Below, in pieces: positions 49,909-61,964 of a stretch of DNA of 64,000 nt. Each line of letters begins with the position of its first letter. Position 1 is the first letter of the stretch. This stretch comes from Allacma fusca (Eukaryota; Arthropoda; Collembola; Symphypleona; Sminthuridae). Below the pieces are notes generated by a model. That model did no database searches. It was not told the origin of the DNA and saw only the letters and a list, made by a program, of their open reading frames with translations. The stretch is from positions 72,651,067 through 72,715,066 of the forward strand of contig OX359245.1 of NCBI GenBank assembly GCA_947179485.1. The letters run 5' to 3'. The translations under genes were made by a program, and so were the position numbers.

Positions 49909-50671
49909 AAAATGTCGCTCTTTTGTAACAATTGTGTGCGTTTGTCAAAAAATATCACACATTACGCCGAGTTTTACAAATAAAGCAATTTTACCTCCCT
50001 TAAAAGAATTCCCTTGCATAACAGTCCTAATAAATTGTACAATAAATGCACTCAGAGATCATGCTTAAATATGCAAAAATGTTTTTCGCTGAATGTACCT
50101 GCAAACTCATTTATTTAAACAAATTATTTATAGTGTAATTTAAAATATTATTTCAAATATGGCAAATATGAGTGAGCCAATGAATACCTAAGTACCTGAA
50201 ACACAGTAGGTACACGTGTATAATTTACAAAAAAATTAATTAAATACATATCGTAGTTTTCTACTTTTGTGTACAATATTCCAATTTTTTACAAGCGCAA
50301 ATAGTTGTACTGCAGCCTTAAATCAAAAATAATCTGCAGGTTTTTGAAAGATGGAATGAAATTACCTTTTCAGATCATATTGAATATGCATACGTAATTA
50401 TAATTTTAAAATAATTAACCAAACAACTCAAGTGTTTACAAAACTAATTGTAATCATGCAACGTAAATAAGTTAAAGCAATTTAAATGTTATTGGATGCT
50501 ATTTTATAATGCTAAATCATTTTTTTGAATAGTCAAAGAATTACATGATGTCCAGTACTTGAGGTTAGTTTATTTTAAAAAGTTAGCATATAAAGCTTCA
50601 GCTGAATAAAACTCCTTCCCAAAAGCGAGGTAACATTTCGTTCTCAAAATTCTTCTCACTGGCGTCCAAAA

Positions 50672-51988
50672 ATGTTCGGCTTACTTGCAAAAAAGCTGTT
50701 TTACTCAGGACTTTGGTGGAACAAATTCTTGTATTATGTACCTTATGACCTGGATATCCACTTAAATAAGGTAACTGTCCGAAAAGGCTTCAGACGTCGC
50801 ATCGGATGGTACATTAATGTGATTGTGTTCATGATTTTGACACCCTGGTGCTTGGTAAGAACAATACAGACGATGACTACGTTTGATGGCACTACACAGC
50901 AAATGTTCTACATCGTCACGGCAGGGGCAGGAGTGGTTGCCTGTTTGATGCATCTTTGTTTCCAGTTGACTCAAATGCACGTATTAGAAGAATTTCCAGG
51001 ATTTTGCCTCAAATATATTCAGTTCTGTGAGAATTTAAAAGGTAAAAGGTAAAAGGTATATTTTATATGGTTTATAATTTGACAGGCAAAACGTAGAAAA
51101 TGGTTATGAAGTTTCTTTATTTTCTAGAAACATACTTGAAACAGTCCCATCACAAACAATCATATTTTGAAGACATCAGTGGGGTAGTTATGCTAGCCTT
51201 GTGGTCAAGTACGAACTGCAATGTTATATTTGTTCCTTTGATTTGCTTCTTTAACACAAACATGCCTACACAACTTTCATCAATTATTAAATTTTCTTCG
51301 TGGTACTTGGATTTAACGTTCGTTATTTTTCAAACCATCTTCATCAATTATATGAACATCACGCTAATTTCAATGTATTTTCTATTTGGACATCCAATGG
51401 TAGAAGTGTTGTTTACAAGCTGCTTCGCACTCCGAGAATTGAGGTTAGTGCTTGATTAACTGTATAACCGTCGATAATGCGTTCAGCAGAAAATATTGAA
51501 TCAATCGAATGTTTTATTCCAGCCTGGATCTGGATAATTACACAACAAAACGTGTATACAGATCTTATTCATCGTTTAAAAAGAATTACCGGGAACTTCA
51601 AATCCTGCATCAAATCGTGTTTGAAATATATTGTCCAATCATCTTCCCTTGTCACTCTTGGCTCTTAAGTGCCTTATGCACTATAGGGATTTATGGATCC
51701 TTTAAATGTAATGGCCTAGCATGCGCCACATGTTTTTTTATTGGGATGAGCATGTTTTTATTTTTAGTTTCAGAGTTTACGTTCCTCTCCAACATCAATC
51801 AATTGTCATCTACAATGCTGCAAAGTTGGAGACGTAAACGGCATTCGCTGTTCATGCAAAAATTTCTTCGAAGCTGCGACAGCCTGCAGATTAAAGTGGG
51901 TTCATTTTATTTCTGTGACAAAGGAATGGTTCTAACAATGATCCAGAGTATTGTAGAGAATGCCATATATCTAATTACGACTTTCTAG
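50672..51988 (+). CDS. Gustatory receptor-like chemoreceptor, copy 2, 3 exons
   Basis: Exons 50672-51041, 51128-51443 and 51523-51988, identical in length (370, 316, 466 nt) to the copy at 29749, giving 383 residues. No stop or frameshift. Same seven hydrophobic segments and C-terminal AIYLITTF. Substitutions relative to copy 1 are scattered through the protein (for example GFRRR for GFKPR, FGHPMVEVL for FGNPMIEMW). Intron 1 is shorter (86 versus 262 nt) and its donor lies in a short GGTAAAAGGTAAAAGG repeat. Both copies appear functional by sequence. Ligand unknown. Confidence 0.82.
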
Positions 51989-52089
51989 TACGTTATGTGC
52001 ACTCGTGTATTAGGTATGGTAATTTTATAAAAATAATAAATTGTAAATCCTCGGAAAACAATTTTGCTGTACTGTTTAGATACTCCCTG

Positions 52090-52270
52090 AATGCACAATT
52101 TATTTCACATCCAGCCCCTCCAAGCACTTACGCTTATTTGTGGCCACATTTTTATTAAGATGGGCGTGATATAAATCCCAGGTCTTTCAGAGGCTAACAC
52201 TCCGTTGAAGCAATTAACCAAAATATTCACGAAGAAGATCCAGATGATGGTGATGGCCAAGGTTGAGAGT
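52090..52270 (+). pseudogene. Decayed copy of the orphan-ORF unit (copy 2), first part
   Basis: Encodes the degenerate equivalent of PGLSVANTPLKQLTKIFTKKI at about 52170-52250, then is broken by two transposons. The unit resumes at about 53630-53740 with TGACATGGAATCTCATTCC and GAGGATTGTGGATAAC. Gene remnant only. Confidence 0.75.
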
Positions 52271-52637
52271 ATATCGTCGCTGAAGAGGCAAAATGGAATA
52301 CATGCATTTTCGATTAAAATCAAAATGGTCTACATGCAGTTTTACTAAATGCAAAATGGAATAAATACATCAAGTTTTAAAAGCAATATGGTCTACTTAC
52401 AATTTCGTCTTAAAGCAAAATGGTCTACATACAATTTCGCTTTATAGCAGAATGCCCATTATGAAAGTATACACGCATGTAGACCATTTTGCTTTTAGTG
52501 AAAACTGCATGTAGTTCATTTTGCTTTCAGGAAAGCTTGCAAGTATTCCGTTTTGCCTTTAAGGAAAAAGGCATGTAGACCATTTTGCTTCTAGTTGAAA
52601 TTGCACTTAGTCCATTTTGCCTCTTCAGCGACGATAT
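52271..52637. mobile_element. Miniature inverted-repeat element, TAGACCATTTTGC-filled, 367 bp
   Basis: Perfect inverted ends of about 26 bp beginning ATATCGTCGCTGAAGAGG. The interior is repeated AAAATGGTCTACAT and its complement TGTAGACCATTTTGC on the two halves. Compared with the equivalent place near 33690, the likely target duplication is only 2 bp (GT), so it differs from the 8-bp class. Confidence 0.8.
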
Positions 52638-52641
52638 GTAG

Positions 52642-53622
52642 TAGAGCTTCCTTCGGGTTTCCGAAATCCCGAAGTTCCGTGTTCGGAAACGGAACGGAAC
52701 AATTTCGGAACATTCTTTTTGATTCCGTCATTGAATCGGGACAAAACAGGAACATGAGCACTTGTACCGATAATATCGGGACCGGGACGGTTCAGAGCAT
52801 CGGTGCGAAAAATGTCCCATATAATTTATTTCACCGGAAAGCGGAATTGTTCTGTTCCGTTCCGAACCGATCCCGGTACAATTTCTGAAGTGTCGCGCCA
52901 TCGTTCAACTAGAATGGAAACACATTTCTTATCGCTCTGGCTTGTAAGCAGTTTTTTGCCAAAATAACGAAATTGGATGAACACAGTTAGATTTAATTTA
53001 CGCAAATGCTTATATGTAATGCGAGTATCGTTTTCCATGAAAATCAACAGAATAACTAATTTTGTTTAATAAACATGGGCATGGGCGATTTTTCTTGAAA
53101 TGAAAATTCTGAAATCGAAATTATTAGCAGCAATGAAGCAAGCTTGCAGGAAATTAACACTGTTAGGCCATTGAAGTCCACACGCTACAAATATTTATTG
53201 CTAAAAAATAATTAATAATAATTTTATAATACTGCACAGTAGTTCTTTTTATGTGGCCTAATTATTATTAAATATTATTTTATATAATTAAATAATAGCA
53301 TTCCCTAGCATCCAATCTATTAAAAGTGTATCATGTATATTAAGTTTTCAGTAATTTGTACACGCGTTTCATGTATATGTTGTGAAAAATTCCGGGATAT
53401 TTCGGAACGGAACGGGTTCGGAACGGAAAAACTGGCATAATACGGAACGGAACACAACCTGTAACGGAAAAAATACTTTACTCCTTTGTTCCGAACGGTG
53501 TCAGTTCAAATGTTCCGATGTCCCGACAGCCGGAACGGAACCGGGAACAATATTATTTGTAGGTTTCGGAACGGAACGGAATTTCGTACGGAACAAAAAT
53601 GTTGAACACGTTGGAAGCTCTA
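52642..53622. mobile_element. hAT-like non-autonomous element, CGGAACGGAA-filled, 981 bp
   Basis: Ends TAGAGCTTCC and, reversed, TAGAGCTTCC. Target duplication ATATGTAG at 52634-52641 and 53623-53630. About 200 bp at each end is GGAACGGAAC/TTCCGTTCCG repeats, with an AT-rich middle. It inserted at the edge of the 367-bp element, so it is younger. Confidence 0.9.
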
Positions 53623-53925
53623 ATATGTAGTTATACCTAAACAGCTGACATGGAATCTCATTCCAATTCTGATCAGTCAGATGATAATGAGGATTGTGGA
53701 TAACACTTGTCGATAGCTATATTAATCACAGGACTTGTCCAAAAAATAGGCAAGGAAAGGAGGAAGGAGCTCGAGATTCTCACATTTTAAAAGTGAAACG
53801 TAGTGTCAAATCATGCTGTAGGTTTACATAACTGCCCTTTGTTTTGTATTTTCTAAGTTTAACGAAATTCAGAAAAGTTATAAACATTCTGTTGAACATT
53901 GATTTAGGTACTTGAAGTAATAACA

Positions 53926-55241
53926 AATAAAATGGGAGTTGGCTTAACTTAAGACTTTCTTACGGGATAAGTTGCAACAACAGAACTGATGCCAACCGAC
54001 CTCTTGGGTTTTGGGCTATTGTCACCCACCTTCAATTTTCAAAATTTCATGAAATTTCGAAAAACAACAAACTTCCGACCAATTTCAATTTGACTTCACA
54101 AATGAATTCGGTTCTCACTGCGGCCGAGAAAAATAATTTTCACAACTTTTTGTTCAATTTTTAATTATCCCCTTTTCCTGGTAACCTTAACTAAATAAAC
54201 TTTAACTTAAACTTATGTAATGACGTATAAAAATACTCAGATTTGTTGTATAATTACATCTACTTCAGAATGCATGCCATACACAGAACCCAGGACACAA
54301 TCCGCCGTGTCAATTAATTTCTCGTGGTAAACCATAATCGTAAACTCAATTGGAACGTCTGACCTTTTTATTCAGTACAAATCTGCCCCATTACCTCCTC
54401 CATTTATTCCTAATCAAACACTTGCCATGTCGTATGTTTCGTTCGGGGTTCATTCCGTTTTTATTGTAACGGTTCTGAAAGCTCATTCCAGTGCTCATCA
54501 ATCTCTCACTTCCGACATGGAATCTCACTTTGCCCCTGTAGTTTTTTAAACCCATACAACCACTTTATTTAGGACGGGATTACTTCAACAAAAATATTCG
54601 TAGGTCGGTAATCAGATTTTGGACAAAGCTTCTAATTTAGCTGTTTAGTTAATTGAAATGCGAATGTTTGAATTATTGGGCGTTAATTATTATGCAGTAC
54701 TGATTCGTGCTCTGGATTAAATAAGAATTCTCAGTGATTAATCAAGAAACTCACCTGAAGATTAAATAAATTTTATTTAATTCCAAGTGAAAGTGGAAAT
54801 CTACAATTGAGAATCAACTCCAGAAAATATGATGTATTGAATTACTCTCAGGCAGTTATCAGCTGAGAGATTTCGTATCAAGAAACTTAACATTCTAACA
54901 ACTATTCAAGATAAAACTGGACGCAACCAGTTCTACGGAAGTAATAATAATTTATTTTTTTAAATAGGGCACAGGGAACATTACAAACGTGTGAAGTAAA
55001 ATCACGAGTGGGAAATCTAGAGTAGGAAGTCCAAAGTGGCGTCTCCTTAGTTATGCATATCCAAAAATTTATCAATGGGACAAATAATGAATGTTTGCTA
55101 AAACATAACCAAGCAAGGCTTTCTACAGTTCTGCACGCATATGATTAGATATGGAGAAGTGTATTAAAATTATAATCATTGTACAATTTTTACGGGCGTA
55201 TTTTAAAATTCATATTAGTATGCGCAGTAGATATATACAAA
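53926..55241. other. Intergenic, decayed repeats
   Basis: Near 53945-54130 is a single relative of the 40.4-kb minisatellite (CGACCTCTTGGGTTTTGGGC, AAATTTCATGAAATTTCGAA). The rest is unstructured AT-rich DNA with no gene recognised. Confidence 0.5.
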
Positions 55242-56226
55242 CTATAGCTCCTCACGGGTCGAGTAGGTATCCATACCGTACTCGTACTTGGAATCGTACT
55301 CGAATTGTAGGGCCAAATTCCCGCTTGACCCGGACTTGTGTCTTCAAGTTAGAGTAAAAAATCTTTTACTCGGAGGACGGTATTATATTTCTTAATTTTT
55401 TACCGAACATGGACCGTATTTACGAGTATGAAACGTTTATACCGACCGACCCGTACTCGAACCGTACTCCAGTATCAAGTACGCCGAAAAAAAATTGTTT
55501 TATACATTATTTTTTGTTTAAGAGAGATTGACGTAGACTGCAAGTACTAAATTCAGCTAACAAGGATTTTTAACTGCAACTTACGAACAGTGTTTGCAAT
55601 GAAGATTTTCTCCAACGAGATTAAAATGCTGATGAACTATAGATCAAGATTTGATACTGCCAGTCACATCGACTGGATTCTCTTCAGTCAGGTCAATCTC
55701 AAACCTCAAATAATTCTGCACTATTCTCCGGTTCCATGATATTTTACGGCGATAGGTCCTTAAGTACAGTATTACTCCTTTCGGCGCTGTAACAATAACT
55801 TATAGCAACGTAATCAAGTGTTGACTCACTCATATGACACTGTAGGTGCAACGATTTATTCAATTCGTAGTCATTTTGAATTTAACCGCTTTTCCTTTCT
55901 CACTTCGGAATAACAACTTTTTTGTAATCAAGGATATATGGATGTACACTTCGTGCTGGAGGAAATTACTCGATTATCTCGTATAAATACAAGTACGGGT
56001 TCAAGTACTCGTGAATTTATGTCCCGAGCTTGTACTCGTGCTTTGGTTTAAGTACTTTGAACGTACTCCTACTCGCTCTGATACTCGTTAGAAATATACT
56101 CAAGTTCGAGTACGAGAACGGATACTCGACCGATGAGTACAAGTCTCAATCTTTAATTGATACCGTACTTGACCAGTACTCGAACTCGAAACTCGAGAAT
56201 CTACTCGAACTCGTGAGGAGCTATAG
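55242..56226. mobile_element. Motif-filled element, ACTCGTACTCG type, 985 bp
   Basis: Inverted ends CTATAGCTCCTCACG on both sides, with direct flanks TACAAA (55236-55241 and 56227-56232). Subterminal zones are repeated CGTACTCGAA and GAGTACGAG. The middle is AT-rich. The flank may be a degenerate 8-bp duplication, of which only six bases match exactly. It lies directly upstream of the first acyltransferase gene. Confidence 0.82.
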
Positions 56227-56381
56227 TACAAACGTAATCACGTATTCCTACATATTAACTAATGCAATCAGAATAAAACTGAGGCCAACAAGTATAAGTT
56301 CGCAAATATTTCTCGAAAGCCAGCAGCTCTACGTTTTCTTCTCCTCAGTCCATTATAGTTAGACAAAACAAACTTTTCAAA

Positions 56382-57996
56382 ATGTTGTTCTCCCGCTTTA
56401 TTTATTTAAACATCCTAGTTTCAGTAAGTATAGATCTTCTGCTATTATTATCTGCATACTGTTTTTGCCATGTCGATTGTTCGTATACATCTTATCCAGG
56501 GTTCTTAAACCACACTTGAAACATTTTGTCACTGGCTTTGCTCACATCTGTTGCCAACCGCATGTAGGAGATCATTTCTTTCCTTCCACAATTACGGTTA
56601 CAGTAACCGTTGCTGGAAATATTGACATTGAAGATTTCAGGGAATTGTTTCATCAGAGAATTCTACAGCTTGGACACAACGATGTAAACCATCCCTTCCG
56701 ACGCTTTCAAAGAACCATGGACAGTTTCATGGGCTACTGGTTTTGGACCGATGAAGTCAATTTCAATCTGAAACAACACATTCGAGTTCTAAAATCTGAA
56801 GAAGAATACTCCGCTGATGATAGAAATTTTCTGAAGGAAATTCTAATCAAACTTTCGCAAGAGCCTTGGAATAAAAACCGAAGTCCCTGGGAAATAGTTT
56901 TAGTTCCCTGTAAAAATTTTCACACCTTATTGATTACAAGGTGGCATCATTCTATAGCTGACGGAATATCAATGGCAAAAGTTATGCGGCTGTTATTAAA
57001 GTCCGAAATCCCCTGCTCATTTGAGAAGAACGAAGCTAGAAATGATTTACAATTTTCTCCAAAACTTTTGCTCGACATCCCACGTGATACCGCCAAAGCT
57101 CGGAAGTGGTCATTTGAAACTATTTCGAAATTCAAGAACACGACCCAAGCCGGAGCTTCATTTACAAATTCTTTCCCAGTTGAAGTAATAAAAGGAATTA
57201 TGTCTCGTCATAGAACATCATTTCAAGCTGTCCTGTCGGCTGCTGCAGGTAGTGCAATGCAAAGAGCTCTCGAAGAATCCCGCCACCCTCAATCCGTTCC
57301 AAAATGCGTTGTTTGCGTTACTCCAATGAAAACGCCGAAACACTCGGGAAATATGACCAATGATTAGTAACTAGAATCTCTTTAAAATCATATATTTTTA
57401 ATTCAATCAAGTTTGATTTAAATTTGAATGACCTATAAATTAATACACTTTAAATTGAACTAATCTGAATGGATTTTATTTGAGTCCAGCCTTCTAGCCT
57501 TTTTGCCGATTCTGGTTAAGTGTTCTTCTTTGAAAAGGCGTTTAATGAAGGCGGAGGAACTCTTCAAAGAAATGAAAAATTCAAGTTTTCCTCTGGCTCA
57601 ATTTTATAGGATCCACGCGGCAAGCACTTTGCCGACTGTACTTCGAAATTTGTTTTTCAATTGTATTTTTGTGAAGGGAACAGTTCTCGTGAGTAACTTC
57701 CCATACTTTGGGAAGATGACGCTGCTAGGGAAAGAAGTTGTGGATGTGATGGCCATTCAATATACCATTCCTGGAAAAAGTGGTAATACTTGCTTTAGTA
57801 GTTTGATGTACATATATGAATGTACTGTACTGATTGTGTGTATTGATAAATTCATTCAGATGTAACCGTTGTGGTAACTGGATGTCTGAACCGAATCAGG
57901 TTCGGAGTAGCAACGAATAGCGGTTTCCCAATTGAGAGTGAGAAATATTGCAGATACCTAGAACTTGAAATGGAAAAACTGATTAATTTAGACTAA
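56382..57996 (+). pseudogene. WS/DGAT-like O-acyltransferase, copy 1, 1-nt frameshift in exon 1
   Basis: Family enzymes transfer acyl groups from acyl-CoA to alcohols or diacylglycerol, making wax esters or storage lipid. Exons 56382-57366, 57490-57782 and 57860-57996. The catalytic HHxxxDG motif is intact (HHSIADG), as are GYWFW, RSPWEIV, VSNFPYFGKMTLLG and NRIRFGV of the C-terminal domain. Spliced length is 1415 nt, one short of copy 2's 1416. The missing base falls in about 56445-56475, in the hydrophobic N-terminal segment, so the ATG that aligns with copy 2 is out of frame with the rest. The next in-frame ATG (about 56719) would drop some 110 residues. It is either a recent pseudogene, a start I cannot see, or a sequencing error. 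Exons 2 and 3 are clean. Confidence 0.78.
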
Positions 57997-59459
57997 GCAA
58001 ATTAAATTTTCCAGCACACAATTTTAGCTGGATCACAAAAAGATACTTTCCAAAATTATATCGAGAATACGGCATGTCATATGGTCCAGTACAACAATAA
58101 AGTTTTTAAAAATTTGATAATTTTTTAAAAAAGAATATTTGTATGGTCGGAGTAATTCCCATATTAAGCCTGGGCTAAAGGGGAGAAATAATACAGGGAT
58201 CCCCGATAAATAATTTACTATTTAAGTTCTTTAGCATACGCACCAGCACCCCAACCGATGGTAGGGGTTTCTATATGGTGTGAGTTTGCAGTCAATAGAT
58301 AATAAGAAAGGACAATACGAACTAAAATTTCTGTGAATTTGTTTTCGAATGTCTTCTAGTGCATTATTAAAGTACGACCCTGAATAATACTGTGTAATAA
58401 GCATGACAAGTGATGGCAACTTGTAAGGAATATTCAATCTTGTGAGATCCTACCGACGATTCATTTATTTCTGATATCATATCATACATTAACATATTAT
58501 CAACATATCCTCTGAATTTTAAAACTTTACAATCTGTAATGAATAGACGCATAAATCATGTATGTAAATAGGCATACCTAGATACGTCATGATACATATG
58601 ATATCTAACGTTAGAAATTTTTTGTAATACATATTTTTTCTGGTAATTTCCAGCATTCAATAGTATATTGGATTCATATATCTTCCGTGCATGCATTGTG
58701 GTATTTCTGGTGGCTATCCCATGACTCGATCAGCAACGGGCACATTAAGACAAAAATTAACGTTGGGGTTGTACAAAATTTCATGATAATTCATATGCGA
58801 TTGATACGATCTTCCCCAGTCAACAATTTTATTCCAGTACCCAGAATTGAAGATCTGAGGCAATCTTTACAATATTTTAGAAGGTGTGGCAACGTTTTTG
58901 AGGCGTAGAAAATGGATTAGTGTTTATGTGACACATGTGTCAAATTTATTCACATCTGTTTGTGGCTTTTTCCAATTTCGCTATCATTTAGTTTGAGTTT
59001 TTACAAGTATTATTGTACAGTTGAAAACTCCTTAGATTTTCTGTTTTACTTCCTGATTTGTGAGAATATTTCGATTAATGATTACCAATTTGCAATTTTA
59101 GAGTTAGTTCTTCGAAACACCCGCTAAATATATCTCCGTATCTCCAGTTGAATTAAAAGCCACCAAGCTTCTGCTCATTAAGTCTTGCATGAAAGATTTA
59201 CTACGAAAATTTATCTTTCAAATACACAGAAAATAATGCAACATTAATTTGCAAATGATGTCTTTAGTAGGGCAGGGGCTTTTATATAGTTTTATTTATA
59301 AAATTAGGTATATCTTTACGTTAATCTTATCTAACAAAAAAGATAAGCGTGCAAGTATAAGTTCGCATTTCAGCTCACATTTGACTTTAAACCTAGGTGT
59401 TTCTCACAAACATCAGCTCTAAATTTTCACAAGTAGAAAGACAAAACGTATGTCTCAAA
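57997..59459. other. Spacer between the two acyltransferase genes
   Basis: AT-rich, no gene recognised. The last about 120 bp (GCAAGTATAAGTTCGCA onward) resembles the DNA just before copy 1, showing that the duplication included the 5' flank. Confidence 0.5.
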
Positions 59460-61964
59460 ATGTTTTTCTCCCGCTTCATTTATTTTAACATCCTAGTGTC
59501 AGTCACTGCAGATATTTCTAGTACTTGGACCAGTTCAGTTCAAAACCGAAAAATTCCGATTCGGTTCAGTTCAGTTCAGTTTGATTCATTATAAACACAG
59601 TTCAGTTCAGCTGTTGAACTGAACTGAACAGTTCGATTCAGTATTTGAATCGAAATGAACCGTATAATGCAAACTGCAGTTCAAACAGTTTGCAAACGGG
59701 CTCCTTGCTGGAAATGTCGCCACCACCGTACATTCGTATCTGTCATTCCCATGTATAGTTAATTAACGAATAATCAACAGTTTTTTAATTACTTTACATA
59801 TTATTTCAAAAATGTTCTTTTCATAATAATATGGGGGGGGGTTGCCGGACCAAACTTAGGGCTAAAGAAGTTCGAACTAACTATTTTTAAAACTTCAACA
59901 AGTACTTAAAATTCTGGTTTGATTATGGAGCGAAAAAAATTAAAATTTAAACGAATCCTAAGGAAAATGTAGATACTGAATTCGCCCAAAGATGTAATGC
60001 TAAAAGGAAGCAATCTATTACGGATTACTAAACGTTGATTCTGAAACATAGGGCCATTCCAGTGTACATTACCATCATCAAGATCATATCATTTGTGCAT
60101 TCTCCAGTGCACTGTATGCTATGGTGAATGCGATTAGGAACAGGTTAAGAGGGAAAAAATCTGTTTTTCTGGGATTGACTCGGATGACTAAATTCGGATC
60201 TTTATGTGTGTACACCCGCAATTATTATTGTTTACCAAACACTGCTACTGAATTGTTTGATTCACCGATTCAGTTCAGTTCATCAGGTAAAACTGAACTG
60301 AACTGAACTTTTTTTGCTTGAACTGAACCGAAACCGAATTTTCGTTTCAGTTCACTGCTCAAACTGAACTGAACTGCAAATTTTGAATCGAACTGAACTG
60401 TTCCGAGTACTAGATATTTCCTTACTATTGTCTGCAATACTAGTTTTCCCATACCGAGTTTTTGTATACATCTTAGCTAGGATCTTTAAATCACACTTGA
60501 AGGAATTTGTCACAGGTGGTGCTCACTTATTTTGTCATCCACACGTAGGGGAACATTTCTTTCCTTCCACAATTACGGTTACGGTAACTGTTGCTGGAAA
60601 TATTGACAGTGAAGATTTCAGGGAATTGTTTCATCAGAGAATTCTACATCATGGACACAACGATGTAAATCATCCTTTCCGACGCTTTCAAAGAACTAAT
60701 GACAGTTTCATGGGCTACTGGTTTTGGATCGACGAAGTCAATTTCAATCTGAAACAACACATTCGAGTTCTAAAATCTGAAGAAGAATATTTCGCTGATG
60801 ATAGAAATTTTCTGAAGGAAATTCTAATCAAACTTTCGCAAGAGCCTTGGAATAAAAACCGAAGTCCTTGGGAAATAGTTTTAGTTCCCTGTAAAAATTT
60901 TCACACCTTATTGATTACAAGGTGGCATCATTCTATAGGTGACGGAATATCAATGTCAAAAGTTATGCGTCTATTATTAGAGTCTAAAACCCAATTCCCA
61001 TTTGAAAAGAACGAAACAAGAAAGGATTTACAATTTTCTCCAAAACTTTTGCTCGACATCCCACGTGATACTGCCAAAGCCCGAAAGTGGTCATTTGAAA
61101 CTTTTCCGATTTCCCAGGACACACTACAAAGCGGAATTTCATTTACGAAGCCTTTCTCAATTGAAGCAATTAAAGGAATTATGTCTCTTCATAGGACATC
61201 ATTTCAAGCTGTCCTGTCGGCTGCAGTAGGCAGTGCAATGCAAAGAGCTCTCGAGGATTCCCCACAACCACAATCAATTCCAAAATATGTCGATAACGGT
61301 GTTCCGTTAAAAACGCGGAAACGCGCGGGACACATGACGAATCACTTGTAAGTTACAGCTATTTAAAATTCAGACAATTTAAATTTCCTGTAAATTAGTG
61401 CATTAAATTGAACTAACTTGGTTTTTATTTGAGTTCAGCCTTCCAGTCATTTTACCGCTCCTGGTTGAGTGTCCATCTTTGAAAACACGTTTGCTGAAGG
61501 AGGAGGAGATGTTCCAAGATATGAAAAATTCCAGTTTTCCTCTGGCTCAATATTATAGGGTCAATGTTGCAAGCATTTTGCCGACTTTACTTCGAGATTG
61601 GTTTTTGGCTTTCAGTTTTGAAAGGTGGACGTCAATGGTGAGCAACTTCCCGTACTTTGGGAAGATGACGCTGTTAGGAAAGGATGTTGTGGATCTGATG
61701 GCTATTCAACAAGCCATTCCAGGAGCATTTGGTAATAATACAGATTATAACAGTTGTGCAGACACTAAATCTTACTGCTACTACCAATGAATGTACGGCT
61801 GCATGTGTTTTTCTTGATTTCATTTAGATATAACTGTTATTACAACCGGGTGTCTTAACCGAATCAGGTTCGGAGTCTCAACGACGCACGGTCACCCCAT
61901 TGACAGTGAACAGCACTGCAAATACCTGGAACTTGAAATGGAAAAATTGATCAATTTAGAGTAA
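59460..61964 (+). pseudogene. WS/DGAT-like O-acyltransferase, copy 2, exon 1 split by a transposon
   Basis: Exons 59460-61347 (containing the transposon at 59519-60412 plus one extra target copy), 61439-61731 and 61828-61964. Without the insertion the frame is open for 471 residues, a usual length for this family. It starts MFFSRFIYFN, has an N-terminal membrane-like segment, HHSIGDG as the HHxxxDG catalytic motif, RSPWEIV, VSNFPYFGKMTLLGK and NRIRFGVS. The insertion follows codon 19 and brings a stop within about 25 codons, so a normal full-length product is not expected unless the insert is spliced out or a start inside it is used. Introns follow GT-AG. Highly similar to copy 1, with separate damage. 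Confidence 0.82.
59519..60412. mobile_element. hAT-like non-autonomous element, CAGTTCAGTT-filled, 894 bp
   Basis: Ends TAGTACTTGGACCAGTTCAG and, reversed, TAGTACTCGGAACAGTTCAG. Target duplication GATATTTC at 59511-59518 and 60413-60420. The paralogous gene copy is uninterrupted here. Both ends are made of CAGTTCAGTT/AACTGAACTG repeats mixed with ACCGAAACCGAA. No transposase. Confidence 0.92.

Larger units (their letters stand above)
49909..53925. repeat. Segmental duplication, copy 2
   Basis: Counterpart of 28943-34350. The junction after the chemoreceptor stop (TTTCTAG|TACGTTATG at 51988) joins sequences separated by 1.9 kb in copy 1, both of which carry CTAG at the breakpoint. Confidence 0.85.

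Noticed and set aside
52105-52323. 72-codon minus-strand ORF
   Set aside because: Shadow of the decayed orphan-ORF copy on the plus strand.
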